A stretch of DNA of 9,344 bases from an uncultured Desulfovibrio sp. (GTDB lineage: Bacteria > Desulfobacterota > Desulfovibrionia > Desulfovibrionales > Desulfovibrionaceae). The notes beneath the pieces were generated by a model. It ran no database searches. It saw only the letters and a list, made by a program, of their open reading frames with translations, and had not been told where the DNA came from. This document shows positions 1 through 6,843 of the stretch, piece by piece. Positions within the stretch are counted from its first letter, which is position 1, and every line of letters begins with the position of its first letter. The translations under genes were made by a program, and so were the position numbers. The stretch is from assembly GCA_945871415.1 (NCBI GenBank), contig CAMBWG010000062.1, forward strand, positions 1 through 9,344, given 5' to 3'.

Positions 1-1050
1 TTCCTCCTCTTTGCTCTCCAGCTCAACCTGCCGGAACGGCAGCGCCCACATGCCGTTGACATACTGCTGCTTTACGGCCGGCGCGTCGGACTGCTCCGCA
101 GCCACCTTTTCCGCCAGCACCTCGGAAATGCTCACGTTGGCCGAAAGAATGGCCGGGAGCAGGAAGCCGATGGAGCGCGGCCGCGCCGCGGGCTCCTCGG
201 GCTCCCAGCGTCCATGCTGCACGGCCTGATCCCGGAGATAATCGGACCAGAGGTAGCCGCACTCCGCGCAGCGATAGCGGCCAAGACGGCGCTCCCGGAT
301 TTCGCGCGGCCCCGCGCCCTTTTCCGGCAGCACCAGACGATCCTCGATCATGGGCTGATACGCCTGGCAGGCGGGGCAGCGCACCAGATAGTGCCGCAGC
401 TCGTCCACCTCGCTCAGAGCCTGCACGATGCTGCACTCCTCGCCGCCGATGGGCTTGGACACCCGCAAAATTTTGCGCTTGCGGGCATAGGAGCGCGTGC
501 GCTCCTTGAACTCCGCCACGGGGACGCCCTGCCCGGCGATCTGACGGTAGAGCGCCTCCTCGTCCAGAAAGAGGTCCTGCACGGAGATGGAGGCGCGCTG
601 GCCCGGCGACTGTGCGCTGGCCAGAAAAAGAGAGGAGCCGTCCCGGAAGGCTATGCGCTGGGCGCGCACCTTGCCCAGCATCTCCCGGACGCCCGGAGAG
701 GAACGGAACATGGGCAGGAGCTTGAGCTGGGCCACCTTGCTCATGGCGTCATCGTCCTGCATGGCCAGCATACGGGGGCCGGGACGGCGCGCCACGCAGT
801 AGCAGAGCGCTGCGTGCATGACCAGCGTCTTGCCGGTCTGGGCGCTGCCGCAGACCACGACCTCCTCCACGCCGGGCGCGCTCCAGGCATCCATGATGCC
901 CGCAAGATACGGATTCACATCGCGCCGGTAGCGCCCGCCTGCATACGGGCCGTCCCGGACGATCAGATTGCGTGCCGCCCATTCCGAAAGCGGCACATAG
1001 GGCTGGCGGGCGAAGACGTGCCGCTCGCCGTCCGTAAAACGAAAGGGCAT
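1..1050 (-). CDS. Phage terminase large subunit, GpA-like, N-terminal 350 residues (runs off the left edge)
   Basis: This is the motor and nuclease subunit that pumps phage DNA into the prohead using ATP. The frame stays open to base 1, so the C-terminus, where this family keeps its nuclease, is missing from the window. I see a Walker A-like CGSAQTGKT at residues 67-75 and a Walker B-like LFLDEE at about 161-166. Two CxxC pairs (C225/C228 and C261/C264) look like the zinc ribbon common in GpA relatives. GpA proteins are usually about 600 residues or more, so a little over half is seen. The start at 1050 overlaps the stop of the upstream small-subunit gene (TGATG), which implies translational coupling. 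The small-subunit neighbour supports the call. No frameshift is visible in the part present. Confidence 0.9.
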   Translation of the reverse strand, partial: MPFRFTDGERHVFARQPYVPLSEWAARNLIVRDGPYAGGRYRRDVNPYLAGIMDAWSAPGVEEVVVCGSAQTGKTLVMHAALCYCVARRPGPRMLAMQDDDAMSKVAQLKLLPMFRSSPGVREMLGKVRAQRIAFRDGSSLFLASAQSPGQRASISVQDLFLDEEALYRQIAGQGVPVAEFKERTRSYARKRKILRVSKPIGGEECSIVQALSEVDELRHYLVRCPACQAYQPMIEDRLVLPEKGAGPREIRERRLGRYRCAECGYLWSDYLRDQAVQHGRWEPEEPAARPRSIGFLLPAILSANVSISEVLAEKVAAEQSDAPAVKQQYVNGMWALPFRQVELESKEEE

Positions 1051-1796
1051 CAGGCGTCCCCGGTTCCGAGGGCCTCGTCGCCGTCATCGGAACCGCCAAA
1101 GGTCATCTCGCCGCTCCATGCGTCCATCCAGTCCGCCGTCTCCGCGCGCCACCAGTCCAGAAACGCCTCCAGCAGAGCCGGATCGCCCTGCACAAGCTCA
1201 ATGATCTCTCCCCCCTTGCGCAGGCCGAAGTTCTCGATTTCCTGACGGAAAAAAAGGGCCCGCGCCGCAAGCGCCTCCTCCACCTCGTCACGCGGCACAA
1301 GCTGCCCCTTTTCCCGTTCCAGCTTCAGGCGGCTGCGCTCCGCGTTCACCCGCTTGATCTCGGCATCCGCGGAGAGCCGGCTCACGGTGACGTCGGCAAG
1401 CTCCCGGTTCTCCTGCCGGGCAAGCGGTTTCAGATGCACGGCGGCATAGGCCAGCAGAGCGCCTTCCTCGTAGCCTTCCGGCGTGCGCGCCACCTTGCCC
1501 GCAAGCGTATCCCGGTTGAACTGCGACGTGGAAACCTTGAAGCCCGCGTTGGTCAGGAACTCCACGCACTCCTTCTGGGTCTTGCACCTGATGGACACCG
1601 CATCCTCCCCCTGTTGCAGTTGCAGACGCCGAATCTCTTCCTCTACGGCGCCTTTTGCCCGACGGAAGGCGGCGATATTTTCCGGCGTGGCGTCATCCCT
1701 CAGCCGGCCCTTGGCCTGTTCCTTGGCCTTGAGCAGGAAGGCCAGATCGCTGGCGGCGCTCTGCCTGACAAGCTCAAAAATACTACTTTGCTCCAT
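1050..1796 (-). CDS. Probable terminase small subunit, Nu1-like
   Basis: Small terminase subunits recognise the packaging site on phage DNA and hand it to the large subunit. The protein has about 248 residues. Its middle (about residues 70-105, around KECVEFLTNAGFKVS) looks like the winged-helix region of Nu1-type proteins. A charged helical stretch at about 145-190, including KGQLVPRDEVEEAL, matches the oligomerisation helix pattern of that family. The C-terminus is acidic. A perfect AGGAGG lies at 1803-1808. Two ATGs are adjacent: the one at 1799 is only 3 nt from it, while the one at 1796 has a 6-nt spacer, so I chose 1796. It overlaps the upstream methyltransferase by 14 nt and the large subunit by one base. 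The assignment rests on pattern and position next to the large subunit; sequence identity to lambda Nu1 is clearly low. Confidence 0.72.
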   Translation of the reverse strand: MEQSSIFELVRQSAASDLAFLLKAKEQAKGRLRDDATPENIAAFRRAKGAVEEEIRRLQLQQGEDAVSIRCKTQKECVEFLTNAGFKVSTSQFNRDTLAGKVARTPEGYEEGALLAYAAVHLKPLARQENRELADVTVSRLSADAEIKRVNAERSRLKLEREKGQLVPRDEVEEALAARALFFRQEIENFGLRKGGEIIELVQGDPALLEAFLDWWRAETADWMDAWSGEMTFGGSDDGDEALGTGDA

Positions 1797-3129
1797 CATG
1801 CGCCTCCTGTCCGGGGTAGGGGATGCCGCCGTCGCTCAGGACGGCGGTTTTGCCCGTCTGCTCCTGCCAGCGCCGGATGATGACGTCGGCATAGCGGGGA
1901 TCACATTCCATCATGTTGCAGCGCCTGCCCAGGCGCTCGGCGGCAATCAGGGTCGTGCCGCTGCCGCCGCACAGGTCCGCGACAAGACCGCCGCGCGGCG
2001 ACGAGTTCGCCACCATGCGCTCCACCAGCGCCACGGGCTTCATGGTCGGATGAAGATCGGATTTCTGGGGTTTCGGCTCCGACAGGATGCTGCCGGCCAG
2101 GTCTTCCACCACCAGATTCTGGCCGCTGATGCGCAGGATGCTGTCGCCGTTGACCACCTGCCAGACATCTTCGGCCACCTGCTGCACCAGACTCCCCGCA
2201 AAGTGTTCGATCAGGGAGCGCTGCTTGCGGTTGCCGTACCAGGTATGTCTGCCCGTGGGTTTCCAGCCGTAGAGGATGGGCTCGTGCTGCCAGTGGTAGT
2301 CGCCGCGCCCCATGACGATCTGATTCTTGCGCCAGATCAGGCAGCAGGAGAGCTTGAATCCCGCCTGCCTGAACGCCGTCCGAAAGGCCAGACCATCGCC
2401 CGCCTCGGAATGCGCCACATAGACGGCCCCGCCGTCCGTCAGCACGTCGCTGACACTGCCCATGAGCCGCCCCAGGAACAGTTCAAAATCCGCAGCGCTC
2501 ATCTTATCGTTGCGGATTTTGCCGGCCTTGCCGCTGTAGTCCACGTTATAGGGAGGATCGATCCAGACCATGTCCGCACGCTCTCCGGACATGAGCGAGG
2601 CCACATCCGCCGGGCTGGTGGCGTCGCCGCACATGAGACGATGCATGCCCAGCTCCCAGATCTGCCCTTCGCGGCAGACGGGCGCTTCCGACAGCGCAGG
2701 CACGTCGTCCGGGTCCTTCTCTCCTGCTGCCGTTACATCCAGCAGCAGGGCGTCCAGCTCCTTGTCGTCAAAGCCGGTCACGCGCAGATCGTCCAGCTCC
2801 AGGCGCAGCTCGGCCATCTCCAGGCGCAGGGCCTCGTCGTTCCAGTCGGCCCATGTGGAGCTCCGATTGACCAGCAGGCGGAACGTCCGCACCTGCGTGG
2901 GGGTGAGGTCGTCCGCCACCACTACCGGAATCTCCTGCATACCAAGCTGTACCGCCGCAATATACCGGAGCTTGCCGTCGATAATCTCTCCCGCGCCCGT
3001 CACCAGCAGAGGCACGCGGAAGCCCCACTGGCGCAACGCCTCCATCATCTTCGGCAAGGCCTTTTCATGCGTCTTCAGATCGCGGGCATACGGCTCCAGA
3101 CGTTCCGCAGGCCAAAGTTCTACTTGCAT
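1783..3129 (-). CDS. ParB-like N-terminal domain fused to phage DNA methyltransferase (N6-adenine or N4-cytosine type)
   Basis: This 448-residue fusion should transfer a methyl group from S-adenosylmethionine to an exocyclic amino group of adenine or cytosine in DNA. Residues 1-130 resemble the ParB/sulfiredoxin-like fold, with IIDGKLRYIAA at 49-59 in place of the usual ParB box. The methyltransferase part has the catalytic motif DPPY at 191-194, HPTMKP at 360-365 and the cofactor-binding loop DLCGGSGTT at 385-393. The catalytic motif precedes the cofactor motif, which is the beta-class order. No restriction endonuclease is nearby, so it is probably an orphan phage enzyme used for self-protection from host restriction or for marking DNA. 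AGGAGG at 3135-3140 sits 5 nt before the start and overlaps the primase stop codon. The target sequence cannot be read from the protein. Confidence 0.92.
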   Translation of the reverse strand: MQVELWPAERLEPYARDLKTHEKALPKMMEALRQWGFRVPLLVTGAGEIIDGKLRYIAAVQLGMQEIPVVVADDLTPTQVRTFRLLVNRSSTWADWNDEALRLEMAELRLELDDLRVTGFDDKELDALLLDVTAAGEKDPDDVPALSEAPVCREGQIWELGMHRLMCGDATSPADVASLMSGERADMVWIDPPYNVDYSGKAGKIRNDKMSAADFELFLGRLMGSVSDVLTDGGAVYVAHSEAGDGLAFRTAFRQAGFKLSCCLIWRKNQIVMGRGDYHWQHEPILYGWKPTGRHTWYGNRKQRSLIEHFAGSLVQQVAEDVWQVVNGDSILRISGQNLVVEDLAGSILSEPKPQKSDLHPTMKPVALVERMVANSSPRGGLVADLCGGSGTTLIAAERLGRRCNMMECDPRYADVIIRRWQEQTGKTAVLSDGGIPYPGQEAHDGAK

Positions 3130-3139
3130 ACGCTCCTCC

Positions 3140-4621
3140 TCATATCACATCCATGAAATTTTTTGCCGTAATTTCCTCATTCCGATTGCGCGCCAGCCAG
3201 TACCATGTCTCCGGATGCTCATCCCGGAACGCCAGAAAATCGTTCATCACGCCCGGATGGCTTCGGGACCATTGATAGGGGCACACAAATTCAAAGCCGC
3301 AGACATTCCCTTCCTTGTCCCGCTCCCGGAAATAGGTGACGGGAATCCTTTTCCACATCTCCCACCATTCCAGCACGGCAGCCGGCGGCAAATCCGGGGG
3401 GCACGTTTTGGCATCAGCCGCGCTTGGGAGAGAGCAGGGCGCTTGTCCGGAGTCGTCGGGCAGAAACGTTTCCGCCGCCGGAGTTTCTTCCTGTGCCGGC
3501 GCTTCTTCCGGCACAGGTTCCGGTTGCCGCCGGTCAAGCATCATCCGCAGCCCTTCCGGCATGCCGGACAGCAGCCAGAGCCGCATATCCTCGCCCCGCG
3601 CATAGGCGTCGCCGGGGTCCTTGCCCACAGGCACAGGCCAGCGGCGCGCGGCAGGAAACGTCTCCTGCCAGCGAGGCCAGCCCTGCGCCCCCGCCTCGTC
3701 GGCATCCAGCGCCACCAGTATGACCAGCGACTCCTTCAGACGCTCAAAAAGGCGGGCAGGCAGGTGCCGGACATTGCAGGTCCCCAGGGCCAGGGCATGG
3801 ACAAGATCGCCGGCAAGCGCGTGCAGCATACAGGCATCCAGCTCCGTCTCCACCACGACCACAGCCCCCTGCCCGTCGCGCAGCTGCGTCCTGCACTCCA
3901 GCCAGAGCGGCTGCATTTCGGACCCTTCGACCACATGATACTTGTGGCCCGCGTTGAACTCGGCCCGATCCGCATCCAGACGCCGGATGCGCAGACGCCG
4001 TATCTCGCCGTCCAGCATTTGCGGAATGACAATGCCGCGCGGCAACCAGAGCCTCTTGGGCTTGCCGTCATCGCGGACGGCCGGCGGCAGCCCCCAGGAC
4101 TCCCGCGGACGGATAATGCAGTTGGAGCCGCGCTCTCCCGGATTGTAGCCCAGCCTGTACTCGCGCGCGGCTTCGGCGGAAATGCCGCGGGCCGCCAGCC
4201 AGGCAAGCTGCTCCGCGTTCTCCTGCAGCCTTGCCTCGGCCCAGCTCACAAATTTTTCCGCCTTTTCCCGCCATTTCCCCGCATCCATACTGCCGCTCGC
4301 CTTCTGGCCCACCTCAAAGCAGTTCCTCTCCGCTCTGCCCGGCAAGGCAGGCGTACGGACGGCAGGAGCCGCAGAGGTTACGCCGATGCGCTTACAGGCG
4401 TCCGCGTAGGAAAAATGGGCATAGTCGCGCAGGAACTGGATGGAATCCCCGCGCGCATTGCACTCCCGACACCAGTAGTAGCCGCGCCCCTCCCTTTCCG
4501 CGGGCCAGATGCTGCACCGCTTCGTGCCTCCGCAGGAGGGACAGGCACAGGACCACTCCGACTCCGTTTTTTTTCGGGGAGAGAAGCCGTACTCCTGAAA
4601 AAGGGCGATAATATCCGACAT
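3140..4621 (-). CDS. Phage DNA primase with CHC2-type zinc finger and TOPRIM domain
   Basis: This protein should make short RNA primers for phage DNA replication. Residues 25-60 form a zinc-binding module with CPSC (27-30) and CREC (51-54), then GDSIQFL, a typical CHC2 primase pattern. A TOPRIM core follows: VVVETELDA with the acidic E258, VALDADEAG with D306 and D308, and GKDPGDAY at 333-340, resembling the KDPND motif of primases. Residues 366-412 are a Pro/Glu/Ala-rich linker, and 413-493 is a small Trp-rich C-terminal domain that I do not recognise. There is no helicase domain; that is supplied by the gene upstream, so primase and helicase are separate proteins here, unlike the fused P4 alpha protein. 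GGAG at 4627-4630 lies 5 nt before the start. Confidence 0.9.
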   Translation of the reverse strand: MSDIIALFQEYGFSPRKKTESEWSCACPSCGGTKRCSIWPAEREGRGYYWCRECNARGDSIQFLRDYAHFSYADACKRIGVTSAAPAVRTPALPGRAERNCFEVGQKASGSMDAGKWREKAEKFVSWAEARLQENAEQLAWLAARGISAEAAREYRLGYNPGERGSNCIIRPRESWGLPPAVRDDGKPKRLWLPRGIVIPQMLDGEIRRLRIRRLDADRAEFNAGHKYHVVEGSEMQPLWLECRTQLRDGQGAVVVVETELDACMLHALAGDLVHALALGTCNVRHLPARLFERLKESLVILVALDADEAGAQGWPRWQETFPAARRWPVPVGKDPGDAYARGEDMRLWLLSGMPEGLRMMLDRRQPEPVPEEAPAQEETPAAETFLPDDSGQAPCSLPSAADAKTCPPDLPPAAVLEWWEMWKRIPVTYFRERDKEGNVCGFEFVCPYQWSRSHPGVMNDFLAFRDEHPETWYWLARNRNEEITAKNFMDVI

Positions 4622-4881
4622 GATGTCTCCACAAAAAAGTCCTGAAATGTCCTGCTTGATATCCTGTTTATATCTATTTGTTTTTTATTGATAAATGAAG
4701 AAACAGGACATTAGGACATACATACGCAACAGGACACGAATACCGCCTGACGCTTACCGCGTTGGGCCCTCCATAGCGATGTCATAATGTCCTGACGCAC
4801 GTAACCATACGAAAGCACACAGCTTTCGCGCAGGACATTCCCCTTTTGAAATGTCATGGCAAAGAGAAAAGGTCCTGACAG
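4622..4881. other. Candidate phage replication origin (or multi-site operator) between helicase and primase genes
   Basis: This 260-bp gap interrupts an otherwise packed minus-strand operon and holds no convincing gene. It contains an array of AATGTCCTG-type repeats, listed separately, and an AT-rich stretch at about 4665-4703 that could melt easily. A 7-bp hairpin (CGAAAGC at 4810-4816, GCTTTCG at 4822-4828) also lies inside. Repeated protein-binding sites beside an AT-rich stretch, next to the replication genes, is how iteron origins are built; phage P4, whose alpha protein is related to the helicase here, uses such repeats. An operator-promoter for the primase gene is the main alternative: a TATAAA on the minus strand at 4667-4672 could be a -10 element, though its -35 is weak. 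Function is inferred. Confidence 0.55.
4639..4877. repeat. Array of AATGTCCTG repeats in both orientations
   Basis: Exact copies of the 9-mer AATGTCCTG lie at 4646-4654 and 4786-4794. Its reverse complement CAGGACATT lies at 4704-4712 and 4831-4839. Shorter or one-mismatch copies are GTCCTG at 4639-4644, ATCCTG at 4661-4666, TAGGACAT at 4712-4719, CAGGACAC at 4730-4737 and GTCCTG at 4872-4877. The first three copies point one way (CCTG spacing 10 then 12 bp), followed by about 37 bp of AT-rich DNA, then three copies pointing the other way. About 0.1 occurrence of the core hexamer GTCCTG (either strand) is expected by chance in 260 bp; seven are present. Elsewhere in the window I found only about half a dozen scattered hexamers and none of the 9-mer. 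Confidence 0.9.
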
Positions 4882-6456
4882 CTACTTTCCGCGGAACTCC
4901 TCGCCAAAAGAGGAGAAGCGCTTGGCGTAGTAGTAGGTATGACCGCCGACCTTGCGCTTCTCGAGCTTGGAGGAAATCTGGCGGCCAAAAATGTGCATAC
5001 TCGGTATATACTTGGGATTCATGTATTTTTTGTACCATTCCTTGAAAACCTCATAAAGCTCCGTCGCCTGAATGCGTTCCTCCGGCAGGCCGTCCTCCAG
5101 ACACTGATCCACAAAGACCTGCATATCGTCCTCATCCACGCGGTACTGCTCGGTGGCCTTCGAGACGGCTGCGGGAGCCAGCAGTCCCTCTGCGCGGTAG
5201 AGCAGGCAGCCCCGCACAAGCCATGCAAGAATGCCGGGGAACTCCTTCTCCAGCTCCCTTTCCAGATGCGGATTGCGAGGCCGCTCCAGCTCCCCCTTGG
5301 GCTGATCCACAAAACGGAAGGGGAAGGTGATCAGCTTGAGACGTTCCCAGAAGGGCAGGTCGTGGGCCGGAGCGGCCGGAAGAAAATTAGATAACAAGAA
5401 AAGAGTATGCGTTGGACGAAACTCGGTATTCTGGCGATCCCAGAGATACCGGCCGGTCAGCGAGTCGGAACCGGAGAGTAGCTTGACCTGCGCCGTTGAA
5501 AAGCGCCGATTCTCGTTCGTTTCCGAGGCCCAGATGATCCGCATCCCCCTCATGTTCATGATGGTCGGACTGGCGGAGTCAGGGTCCTTCGGTATCTTGC
5601 GATCCAGCAGCAGCTCCGCAGGAACCGGCCCCATGTAGGGACCAAGCACTTTTTTCAGCGTCTCCATGAGGACGGTCTTGCCGTTGCGCCCGCGCTCTCC
5701 GTACAGCATGAGGAAAAGCGGCTCCGAAGACTGCCCGGTGATGGCATAGCCCAAGACTTTGTGCAGCCAGGGCAGCACGCCTTCCGCCGCGCCGATGATT
5801 TGCTGCAGCGTTTCCTCCCAGAGCGGGGCAGGTTCATGCAGCCCCTTCCACTCGACAGGGCAGCATCGCTGGATGTAATCGCCCGGTCGGCCGGGACGGT
5901 GCTCGCCGGTGCGGAGATCAACTACGCCGTTGGCCACGCCCAGAAGCCAGGGATCGGTATCCCAGACATCAGGCCGTGAAATCAGCGGATTTTGATTTGC
6001 GAGAGTGAATTTGACGCAGGCATTGACGCCTCGGGCGCTGTTGAGAAACTTCGCCCGCTTGTAAAGGAGTTCAGCCTTGGCGCCCAGGTTGGCTGCGCGT
6101 TCATGGTCGCCGGATTCTCTGGCTTCCTTTTCCAGCTGCTCGTAATGGGCTCCGATCTCACGATACTTGTCCCCGACCTGTTCCACCGATGCTTCAACCA
6201 GATGAATATGCGTCGGCTCCCAATGGTGCCCGGCCCAGCGGTACCATGCCTTGCTTTCCGGCACATAGGTCAGCCGGTCACGGAACAGGGCGGAGTGCAG
6301 CAGCCCGTCCCCTTTTTCGGAAAATTGGGCGCACTTACAGACAAAATCAGGGGTGATCGCGTCTTTTTTTTCAGGTTTACTCTTCGCCTTTTCAGCTTCC
6401 ACCTGCCTGGCCACGCGCTCGGCCATAGACTGGAACTGACGGTCAGACTCACTCAT
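4882..6456 (-). CDS. Phage D5-family NTPase, SF3 replicative helicase
   Basis: This 524-residue protein should be the ring-forming ATPase that unwinds phage DNA at the fork. Superfamily 3 motifs are in order: Walker A GERGRNGKT at 253-261, a Walker B-like RIIWASETNE at 306-315, motif C TLFLLSNFLP at 351-360 with N357 as sensor, and an Arg-finger-like WERLKL at 370-375. The region before them (about 60-235, including LLGVANGVVDLRTG) matches the D5 N-terminal domain of the phage/plasmid primase P4 C-terminal family. The last 80 residues resemble the helical DNA-binding tail of this family. The N-terminal 35 residues are charged and probably disordered. GGAG at 6463-6466 is 6 nt before the start. 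It is the first phage gene after the tRNA, and the repeat array follows its stop. Confidence 0.92.
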   Translation of the reverse strand: MSESDRQFQSMAERVARQVEAEKAKSKPEKKDAITPDFVCKCAQFSEKGDGLLHSALFRDRLTYVPESKAWYRWAGHHWEPTHIHLVEASVEQVGDKYREIGAHYEQLEKEARESGDHERAANLGAKAELLYKRAKFLNSARGVNACVKFTLANQNPLISRPDVWDTDPWLLGVANGVVDLRTGEHRPGRPGDYIQRCCPVEWKGLHEPAPLWEETLQQIIGAAEGVLPWLHKVLGYAITGQSSEPLFLMLYGERGRNGKTVLMETLKKVLGPYMGPVPAELLLDRKIPKDPDSASPTIMNMRGMRIIWASETNENRRFSTAQVKLLSGSDSLTGRYLWDRQNTEFRPTHTLFLLSNFLPAAPAHDLPFWERLKLITFPFRFVDQPKGELERPRNPHLERELEKEFPGILAWLVRGCLLYRAEGLLAPAAVSKATEQYRVDEDDMQVFVDQCLEDGLPEERIQATELYEVFKEWYKKYMNPKYIPSMHIFGRQISSKLEKRKVGGHTYYYAKRFSSFGEEFRGK

Positions 6457-6478
6457 AGGATACTCCGCAGGTAATACG

Positions 6479-6515
6479 ATCCCAAAATCCCAGAAAAACT
6501 ATCCCGGAAAATCCC
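6479..6515. repeat. Short ATCCC repeats upstream of the helicase gene
   Basis: ATCCC occurs at 6479-6483, 6487-6491, 6501-6505 and 6511-6515, separated by A-rich spacers (read as GGGAT plus T-runs on the transcribed strand). The inverted repeat TCCCGG (6502-6507) / CCGGGA (6523-6528) overlaps the last copies. They lie just before the helicase ribosome-binding site, where an operator would be expected, but irregular spacing makes this tentative. Confidence 0.4.
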
Positions 6516-6636
6516 CGATTCCCCGGGAGACCGGTTCGGCCCCTCGAGGGGGGGCTCTGGAAGGACCCGCGGCAGTACGTCGGCAGAGGATGCGGACAGG
6601 AGCTTTTGCCCGGTTTTTTTCAGAAAGAGGGGAGCG

Positions 6637-6710
6637 GGGAGGCGCAGCGTCGCCTCCCTCTGCGGCGCGTTGCGCCGGCGATATGGTCGCGCCAGCATGG
6701 CTGGCGCACC
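6637..6710. other. Cluster of three GC-rich hairpins
   Basis: Three perfect or near-perfect stems follow one another. GGGAGGCG (6637-6644) pairs with CGCCTCCC (6651-6658) around a 6-nt loop. CGGCGC (6663-6668) pairs with GCGCCG (6672-6677) around GTT. GCGCCAGC (6689-6696) pairs with GCTGGCGC (6700-6707) around ATG, extended by GGT/ACC with one bulged C (6685-6710). None is followed by a T-tract on either strand, so they are not canonical terminators. A structured RNA, a protein-binding site or an intergenic repeat are all possible. Confidence 0.6.
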
Positions 6711-6790
6711 ACAAGATCACAGGGCAGGAAAGGATAGCAACCGGGGTGCGCCATAAACTTTTTTTTGCCAGTATGGTCGCAATTTGGTCG

Positions 6791-6834
6791 CAAAAACAGA
6801 AAGAGGTTACACTACAAGTGTAGTGTAACCTCTT
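6791..6834 (-). terminator. Rho-independent terminator of the tRNA-Pro transcript
   Basis: A perfect 15-bp stem (arms 6801-6815 and 6820-6834, 4-nt loop) begins 9 nt after the encoded CCA. On the minus strand it is followed by TCTGTTTTTG (6800-6791), a usable U-tract. On the plus strand the following bases are a poorer U-tract, so the main direction is minus, away from the tRNA and towards the phage genes. Confidence 0.85.
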
Positions 6835-6843
6835 GATTTCATT

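Larger units (their letters stand above)
6457..6843. other. Gene-free boundary region between phage helicase and tRNA-Pro
   Basis: I see no supported gene in this 387-bp stretch. Next to the helicase start are four ATCCC copies. Then come a 12-bp palindrome CCCCTCGAGGGG (6540-6551), three consecutive GC-rich hairpins (6637-6710), TGGTCGCAA twice with an 11-bp period (6774-6782 and 6785-6793), and the tRNA terminator (6801-6834). No integrase, excisionase or repressor is encoded here, although such genes commonly lie between a tRNA attachment site and the replication module of a prophage. A promoter for the helicase operon is expected here, but I could not identify a convincing one. Confidence 0.6.

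Noticed and set aside
214..1245. Plus-strand open frame of 343 codons opposite the terminase large subunit
   Set aside because: His/Ala/Leu-rich antisense shadow; the terminase motifs are on the other strand.
1483..3156. Plus-strand open frame of 557 codons opposite the methyltransferase
   Set aside because: Antisense shadow of a gene with intact catalytic motifs; no recognisable domain in the translation.
2570..4645. Very long open frame on the plus strand (691 codons) across the primase and methyltransferase
   Set aside because: It is antisense to two genes with clear domain motifs, has Arg/Ser/Pro-rich translation with no motif, and no ribosome-binding site. Long antisense frames are expected in GC-rich DNA.
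4639..4877. CRISPR array
   Set aside because: The repeats are 6-9 nt, in both orientations and irregularly spaced; a CRISPR needs longer direct repeats with uniform spacers.
4754..5038. Minus-strand 94-codon frame crossing the repeat region
   Set aside because: It overlaps the end of the helicase gene in another frame, and the translation shows no coding features.
6453..6720. Small minus-strand frames between helicase and tRNA
   Set aside because: Arg/Pro-rich translations of the hairpin-rich region without a ribosome-binding site; not supported as genes.
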